This document shows, piece after piece, positions 59,221-64,000 of a stretch of DNA of 64,000 bases. A model generated the notes under the pieces. It saw nothing but the letters and a program-made list of their open reading frames with translations, was not told the origin of the DNA and made no database searches. Both the position numbers and the translations under genes were made by a program. The stretch spans positions 806,001 to 870,000 of the forward strand of contig JAXMCW010000001.1 of assembly GCA_046349155.1 (NCBI GenBank), read 5' to 3'. This DNA is from Alsobacter sp046349155. Lineage in GTDB: Bacteria; Pseudomonadota; Alphaproteobacteria; Rhizobiales; Beijerinckiaceae. Within the stretch, counting starts at the first letter, position 1, and every line of letters begins with the position of its first letter.

Positions 59221-60882
59221 CTATTCCGATGCAGGGCTCACCTTGCCGTCATCCAAGTCCATCCGGCGCGCGGCCGGGCTTCGCCGTTGCGGGTCACCGT
59301 AGCCGCCTCCGCCCGCCTGCTCGTGCCGGATCACCGCGCCTCTCTGGATCTCCAGGGTGATCTTCCCTGCCACCTCGGCAAGGCCCGTCGCGTCACCGAC
59401 GAAATTGCGGGATGTGGCCCCCGGCCTGCCGCCTTCGAGGCCGTAGGGCGGATGAATGACGCGGTCAGCGCGCAACTGCAACGTCGCGCGCTGGGCGAGA
59501 AGCCGATATTGCCGCACGAGGCCCAGCCCGCCGCGATACTCCCCGTCGCCGCCCGAATCTGGCCGGAACGCATATTCCTCCACCAGCACGGGGTAGCGCT
59601 GCTCCAGCGTCTCCACAGGCAGGTTCGACATGTTCTGGGAGGGGTTCGTCACCCCTTCGATGCCGTCCTTTCCGGCCCGCCCGCCCCAGGCCCCGTTGAT
59701 CATGTCGACCAGCACGAAAGGCTGCCCATTCGCCTCGTCATAGCCGCCGATGCACACGACGGTGTTGCCGCCTTCCCCGGCGGCCATGAGACGCTCCGGC
59801 ACGATGCGCGCCAGTGCGCCGAGCACGGTGTCGGCCACGCGATACCCCGTGAGGGCCCTGGCGGCCACCGGCGCAGGGATGCGGGGTCGCAGGATCGAAC
59901 CGACCGGCGCGCGAACCTCGATACACCGATAGACCCCGGAATTGTTTGGCACCTCGCGGTCCAGCGCGCAGCGCACGGCGAGGTAGGTCGCGGACTTCGT
60001 GAAGGAGAACGTACTGTTGATGGCGCCCTTCACCTGGGGCGAGGACCCCTCGAAGTCGACCAGCAGCCTGTCGCCTTCGACGACGACGCGGCAACGGATG
60101 GGAATCGCGGCTTCCGAGAAGCCGTCCCCGTCGATGACGTCCTCGAAGGCATACTCGCCGTCCGGCCAGGAGGCGATAGCCTCGCGCGTCAAGGTCTCGC
60201 CGTAGTCCAGCAGTCGCGTGGCGCAACTCTCGAAGGTGTCCCGTCCATAGCGATCGACTAGCTCCAGCCAGCGCGCCTCGCCCACGCTGCACGTGGCGTA
60301 TTGAGCCTCGATGTCGCCGACGACGAGGTCCGGCAGCCTGACATTGGAACGGATGAGGTCGAACAGAGTCTCATTGGGACGACCCTGCGCGAAGAGGAGC
60401 ATCGGCGGGATGCGCAAGCCCTCCTGGAAGATCTCGGTGGAGTCGCTGGCGTTGGAGCCCGGGACCCGCCCGCCCATGTCGCAATGGTGGGCGATGACCA
60501 CGCAGAAGCCGAGCAGCCCTCCGGGCGCAAAGACCGGCTTGATCATGAAGATGTCAGGCAGGTGCATGCCGCCGGCATAGGGATCGTTGAGCACCACGAC
60601 GTCGCCGGGCGAAAGGCGGCCGGCGAAGCGATCCAGGACCACCTCCATCGCGTCGGGCACCGCCCCCAGGTGCAGCGCGACCGTCTTGGCCTGCGTCAGG
60701 ATCCGGCCCTCGCGGTCGCACAGCGTCACGGAATAATCCAGGACGTCCCGGACGATCGGTGATCGGGCGACGCGCATCACGGTCGTCGCCATTTCCTCGA
60801 CGATGGTATCGAGCGCGGCGCTCACCACGCTGAATGTGACGGGATCGATCGCGGTGGCTTCGGTCGGGTCAGCGGTCGGCAT
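59221..60882 (-). CDS. hyuB: Hydantoinase B/oxoprolinase family protein
   Basis: A 553-residue HyuB-type subunit with the family signatures DPVTFSVV(S/W) near the start, MRVARSPIVRDVLDYS near residue 36, LNDPYAGGMHLPD near residue 97 and the glycine-rich C-terminus HEQAGGGGYGDPQRR. With HyuA it forms ATP-dependent hydantoinases, 5-oxoprolinase-like enzymes or, in the same superfamily, acetone or acetophenone carboxylases. It overlaps hyuA by 14 bases. Which of these reactions applies cannot be told from the pair alone. Acetone-type carboxylases have a third, gamma, subunit that is not seen here. Confidence 0.93.
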   Translation of the reverse strand: MPTADPTEATAIDPVTFSVVSAALDTIVEEMATTVMRVARSPIVRDVLDYSVTLCDREGRILTQAKTVALHLGAVPDAMEVVLDRFAGRLSPGDVVVLNDPYAGGMHLPDIFMIKPVFAPGGLLGFCVVIAHHCDMGGRVPGSNASDSTEIFQEGLRIPPMLLFAQGRPNETLFDLIRSNVRLPDLVVGDIEAQYATCSVGEARWLELVDRYGRDTFESCATRLLDYGETLTREAIASWPDGEYAFEDVIDGDGFSEAAIPIRCRVVVEGDRLLVDFEGSSPQVKGAINSTFSFTKSATYLAVRCALDREVPNNSGVYRCIEVRAPVGSILRPRIPAPVAARALTGYRVADTVLGALARIVPERLMAAGEGGNTVVCIGGYDEANGQPFVLVDMINGAWGGRAGKDGIEGVTNPSQNMSNLPVETLEQRYPVLVEEYAFRPDSGGDGEYRGGLGLVRQYRLLAQRATLQLRADRVIHPPYGLEGGRPGATSRNFVGDATGLAEVAGKITLEIQRGAVIRHEQAGGGGYGDPQRRSPAARRMDLDDGKVSPASE

Positions 60883-62968
60883 TGAAACCCTCCGCTACCA
60901 CCGTGGCGCGCACGATGCCGTGGTCTGCCGCGGCGACGCGCACGCCCGGAGGCACGACGATCGTGCTGTCCGCCCCTTCGAGGACCAGCGGGCCGTCCGC
61001 CTCTCCCTGGAAGTCCGCGAGATCCATGATCGCTGCAGGAATCCACCGCCCGCCGAAATGGACGAGACGGGTTGCCTGTCGGGCAACTTGCGGCGCGGGA
61101 GGACGCAGGTCAGCAAAGCGCAGTCCCCCGCCGCTCCGGACCCGCGCCTGGAGCCGGAGCGCCGAGGTCTCGATGGCGTCGCTCGACGCGTAGCCGAACA
61201 TGGCCCTGTACTGCGCCAGGAACTCCTCCCTCAGCCGGACGACCGAGCCGTCTGCCAGCGGCCGGGGCAGCGGCACGGGGACTTCGATGTCCTGGTGGCG
61301 AAACCGCAGGTCGAGCGAGAAAGCGAAGTCGACCGGGACATCCGCGCCCGTCTCCAGCCGCAAGGCTTGCCCCGCGTCGCGGGACATCTCCAGCATCGCT
61401 CGTTCCGCCTGCACGAGGTCGAACGCCTGAAGGAGCCCGGGCCAGGGCCGGACCGTCTCGCGGGCCGGCTCGCTCGCCAGCATGCCGCTCGCCGTGAACA
61501 CGCCCGGTCCGGGCGGGAAGAGCACGGCCTTCATGCCGAGAAGGAAGGCGAGGTCGCAGGCATGGGCCGGGCCGGATCCGCCGAAGGCCATCAGCGTCAG
61601 GTCGCGAGGATCAAGACCGCGCTCGACCGTGACGGCTCGCACCGCGCGCGCCATCGTCGCGTTGGCGACGGCACGGATTCCGTGTGCCGCGCGTTCGAGG
61701 CTGACGCCCAGCGGCCGGGCCACGTGCCGCTCGACGGCGCGGCAGGCCGCGTCCCGGTCGAGCACGAGGCTGCCGCCTGCCAGACTTTCCGGGAGATAGC
61801 CGAGGACGAGGTTCGCGTCGGTCACCGTGGCGTCGGTCCCGCCCCGGCCGTAGCAGGATGGGCCGGGTTCGGACCCGGCGGAGCGGGGACCGACGAGCAG
61901 CGCGCCCCCGGGATCGACCGTCGCGATGGAGCCGCCTCCGCTGCCGACCTCGGCGACGTCGACGGCGGGGACGCGCATCAGCGTCCCGCCGGCCTTGATG
62001 AAGCGGCTGTTGGTCGACATTCCCTCGCGGAACTCATATTCGCGCGTGCGCTCCACCTCTCCGCGGCACACCAGCGACGCGGAGGCCGTCGTGCCCCCCA
62101 TGTCAAACACGACAAGGCCCGGCTCGCCGGCCTCTGTGCCGAGCCGTGCCGCACCGACGGCCCCGGCCGAGCGGCCGGACGAGACGAAATAGACCGGACG
62201 CTCGCGGGCATAGGCCTCCCCGGCGAGACCGCCGCTGGACGCGGCGACGAAGAGCGGAGCGGCGATCCCCATCTCCTTCAGCCCGGCCGAAAGACGTTCC
62301 AGATAGCCCCGCATGGCCGGCAAGACATAGGCGTTGACGACGGTCGTCGAGGTCCGCTCGTACTCGCCGGGCTCCGGACAGACGTCACTGGAAACGGACA
62401 ATGCGAGACCGGGAAACGCTTGGCGCAGGAGTTCTGCAGCCCGTTGCTCGTGGACGGGGTTGCGGTGGGCGTGCAGGAAGCAGATCGCGAGCGCCTCGAT
62501 CCCGGCCTCGGCCAGCGCCCGGCCCGCCGCGAGAAGGCCGGCCTCGTCCAAAGGACGCAGGACCTCCCCCGAGGCGAGGAGGCGCTCGTCGACCTCCAGT
62601 CGATGCCGGCGCGGAACGAGCGGAGCGGGCTTGTCCCAGGACAGGTCGAACATGGTCGGCGTGCGCAGCCTCCCAATTTCCAGGACATCGCGAAAGCCGC
62701 GCGTCGTGATGAGCCCGCATCGTGCGCCGGACTTCTGGATCAGGGTGTTCGAGCCGATCGTGGTTCCGTGCCGCACTTCCAACACATCGTCGCCCGTCAG
62801 GCTGGCGCGTCGCAGCAAATCGGCCACCCCCTCCAGCACCGCCTGCTCGGGCTGCCGCGGCGTGGACCGCAGCTTGCCGGTCAGGAGCGTGCCGCCGGGC
62901 CCGACGAGCACGAGATCGGTGAAAGTGCCACCGATGTCGACGGCGATGCGCGCGCCTTGAGCCGTCAC
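60869..62968 (-). CDS. hyuA: Hydantoinase A/oxoprolinase family protein
   Basis: The 699-residue protein starts at GTG 62968, four bases after the upstream stop, where AVDIGGTFTDLVLVG begins; a longer frame to 63076 would run back into the aldolase gene. The actin-like ATPase fold shows the phosphate motif DIGGTFTD at residues 11-18, the second motif VFDMGGTTASASL and the FGGSGPAHACDLA segment near residue 490. It is the ATP-binding partner of HyuB and activates an amide or ketone by phosphorylation. The upstream DapA and aldehyde dehydrogenase genes suggest a complete catabolic operon. Confidence 0.93.
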   Translation of the reverse strand: MTAQGARIAVDIGGTFTDLVLVGPGGTLLTGKLRSTPRQPEQAVLEGVADLLRRASLTGDDVLEVRHGTTIGSNTLIQKSGARCGLITTRGFRDVLEIGRLRTPTMFDLSWDKPAPLVPRRHRLEVDERLLASGEVLRPLDEAGLLAAGRALAEAGIEALAICFLHAHRNPVHEQRAAELLRQAFPGLALSVSSDVCPEPGEYERTSTTVVNAYVLPAMRGYLERLSAGLKEMGIAAPLFVAASSGGLAGEAYARERPVYFVSSGRSAGAVGAARLGTEAGEPGLVVFDMGGTTASASLVCRGEVERTREYEFREGMSTNSRFIKAGGTLMRVPAVDVAEVGSGGGSIATVDPGGALLVGPRSAGSEPGPSCYGRGGTDATVTDANLVLGYLPESLAGGSLVLDRDAACRAVERHVARPLGVSLERAAHGIRAVANATMARAVRAVTVERGLDPRDLTLMAFGGSGPAHACDLAFLLGMKAVLFPPGPGVFTASGMLASEPARETVRPWPGLLQAFDLVQAERAMLEMSRDAGQALRLETGADVPVDFAFSLDLRFRHQDIEVPVPLPRPLADGSVVRLREEFLAQYRAMFGYASSDAIETSALRLQARVRSGGGLRFADLRPPAPQVARQATRLVHFGGRWIPAAIMDLADFQGEADGPLVLEGADSTIVVPPGVRVAAADHGIVRATVVAEGFNADR

Positions 62969-62972
62969 CGCT

Positions 62973-63890
62973 TCAGCCGGAGGTGGCTGGATGGGCGCGG
63001 AGGTCTTCGACCGTCCGTCTGAGCACGGCCAGAACCCTCTCGCGCTCGTCGCCCGCGAGCGGCAGGCGTGGCGCACGGGTCCATTCGGGCGCGCCGTAGA
63101 CGACGCTCTCGGCGAGCTTGATGTACTGGACGAGCTTCACATGGGTGTCGAGGTGGAAAGCGGGCGTCAGGATCCGGTAGAGCTTGCGTGCCCCTTCAAG
63201 ATCACCTGCCATGCAGAGATCGAAAAGCCTGACGCATTCGCCTGGCCAGGCGTTCGTCATTCCCGACACCCATCCGGTTGCGCCGAGCGCTACGCTCTCC
63301 AGCAGCAAGTCGTCGACGCCGCAGAAGACCGAGAAGCGGTCGCCGAGCGCGTTGTAGATGTCGGTGACCCGCCGGATATCGCCCGATTCCTCCTTGATGC
63401 AGACGATGCCGGGCGTGTCGGCAAGCTCCGCCAGGATGGACGGCGTGACGTCCACGCCGTAGGCGATCGGGTTGTTGTAGATCATGATCGGAATGCCGCA
63501 GGCGGCGGCGAGCCCCTTGTACCAGGCGGCCGTCTCGCGGGGGTCCGTCTTGTACGCGATGCTCGGGAACGCCATCAATCCCTCGGCGCCCAGTCCCTCG
63601 TAGTGCCGGGCCGCCTCGTTGGCCGCCTCCTGAGAGATTTCGGCAAGGCCCGACAAGAGCGGAACGCGGCCTGCGACGACCTCGCGCGCAGCGCGGATCA
63701 CAGCCGTCCGCTCGTCCATGCGCAGGGATGCGTTCTCGCCGAGCATGGGCAGGACGATCACGCCCGATACGCCGTTTTTGATCAGCCGGTCGATGCTTGC
63801 CTGCGTGGCTTCGAGATCCACCGAGCCATCGTGGCGCATCTTGGTGGTGACCGCGGGAAACACGCCCCGCCAGGGATTGGACTTCGACAT
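62973..63890 (-). CDS. DapA-family aldolase/dehydratase (not lysine biosynthesis)
   Basis: A 305-residue dihydrodipicolinate-synthase-family (beta/alpha)8 barrel. The Schiff-base lysine is Lys166 (CIKEESGD) and the catalytic tyrosine Tyr138 (MIYNNP). The GTTGE motif that binds the 2-oxoacid carboxylate is altered to LPMLGEN, so the nucleophile substrate may not be plain pyruvate. Catabolic relatives act on keto-deoxy sugar acids, hydroxyproline intermediates or similar. The ATG has GGAGGG upstream. It lies 21 bases after the aldehyde dehydrogenase gene. Confidence 0.92.
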   Translation of the reverse strand: MSKSNPWRGVFPAVTTKMRHDGSVDLEATQASIDRLIKNGVSGVIVLPMLGENASLRMDERTAVIRAAREVVAGRVPLLSGLAEISQEAANEAARHYEGLGAEGLMAFPSIAYKTDPRETAAWYKGLAAACGIPIMIYNNPIAYGVDVTPSILAELADTPGIVCIKEESGDIRRVTDIYNALGDRFSVFCGVDDLLLESVALGATGWVSGMTNAWPGECVRLFDLCMAGDLEGARKLYRILTPAFHLDTHVKLVQYIKLAESVVYGAPEWTRAPRLPLAGDERERVLAVLRRTVEDLRAHPATSG

Positions 63891-63911
63891 AGGGCCCTCC
63901 TCGCGTGGCGC

Positions 63912-64000
63912 TCAGCTGAAATTCACGTAGATCGTCTTCTTCCGAAGATAGCCTTCGAGGCCGTACTTGCCGTCCTCGCCGCCAAGCCCGCTGTGGCGAT
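63912..64000 (-). CDS. Aldehyde dehydrogenase, C-terminal end only
   Basis: The window edge cuts this gene. The visible 28 residues read RHSGLGGEDGKYGLEGYL followed by KKTIYVNFS, the usual C-terminus of NAD(P)-dependent aldehyde dehydrogenases (GxGxExGxxGLxxYxxxKTIYV). It probably oxidises the aldehyde or semialdehyde made by the DapA-family enzyme next to it. Confidence 0.85.
   Translation of the reverse strand, partial: RHSGLGGEDGKYGLEGYLRKKTIYVNFS

Noticed and set aside
60803..63022. A 739-codon plus-strand open frame across hyuAB
   Set aside because: It is antisense to hyuA and hyuB, rich in Arg, His and Gly as expected from GC-rich third positions read backwards, and has no family pattern.

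Overview
This is a GC-rich (about two thirds G+C by eye) stretch of chromosome or large replicon. The many ABC importers, LysR and GntR regulators, heterotetrameric sarcosine oxidase, ATP-dependent hydantoinase and MmgE/PrpD proteins suggest a metabolically versatile soil or rhizosphere alphaproteobacterium, probably Hyphomicrobiales (Bosea, Chelatococcus or Methylobacterium-like). This is inferred from gene content; no rRNA, tRNA or core marker is present. I see about 50 intact protein genes, two truncated by the window edges, two gene remnants, and no tRNA, rRNA, CRISPR or intact insertion sequence. Almost everything is catabolic: importer plus enzymes plus local regulator, module after module.

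Layout. (1) 1-1662: the end of an osmoprotectant-type permease gene and a LysR regulator. (2) 1831-10700 (+): mmgE/prpD, soxB, soxD, soxA, soxG, a 2-hydroxyacid dehydrogenase and a non-pyrrolysine trimethylamine-methyltransferase (MttB) homologue, which look like one operon for an N-methylated amine. (3) 22600-10703 (-): a tightly packed ten-gene operon. In transcription order it holds a peptide-type ABC importer (binding protein, two permeases, fused double ATPase), an MFS carrier, an SDR, a sugar-nucleotide-type epimerase, a PuuE-like deacetylase, a dihydroorotase-like protein missing metal ligands, and a second SDR. (4) 23113-26950 (+): a dimethylglycine/sarcosine dehydrogenase-like flavoprotein followed directly by a complete hydantoinase. 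(5) 26996-32382: a periplasmic catalase-like peroxidase, a Tat-exported amidohydrolase, an FAH-family hydrolase and a GcvA-like LysR. (6) 32541-41753 (+): a ribose-type ABC importer with two different permeases, then a deacetylase, aspartate dehydrogenase, SDR, RraA-like protein and amidase. (7) 45773-41806 (-): a second ribose-type importer and a zinc alcohol dehydrogenase, facing a GntR regulator with two winged-helix segments. (8) 46803-48173: a decayed arsenic locus with arsC intact, arsH broken and a DMT-transporter tail. (9) 54925-48174 (-): a LysR gene, an ABC importer without its own ATPase, a sulfatase and a DUF4432 sugar epimerase. (10) 58802-55148 (-): two Gfo/Idh/MocA dehydrogenases and a CehA-like PHP hydrolase. 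(11) 64000-59221 (-): the tail of an aldehyde dehydrogenase gene, a DapA-family aldolase, hyuA and hyuB.

Common thread (inference). Modules 2, 3, 4, 6 and 11 centre on C-N chemistry: N-demethylation (Sox, DMGDH-like, MttB-like) and opening of cyclic or linear amides (hydantoinase, HyuAB, PuuE-like, dihydroorotase-like, amidase). Modules 7, 9 and 10 look like carbohydrate or sulfated-carbohydrate uptake and oxidation. The most unusual points are the zinc-ligand-poor SoxD, the dihydroorotase-like protein lacking three metal ligands, an SDR without its Tyr-Lys pair, an amidase that seems to start at ATC, and several near-perfect inverted repeats over ribosome binding sites or operators.
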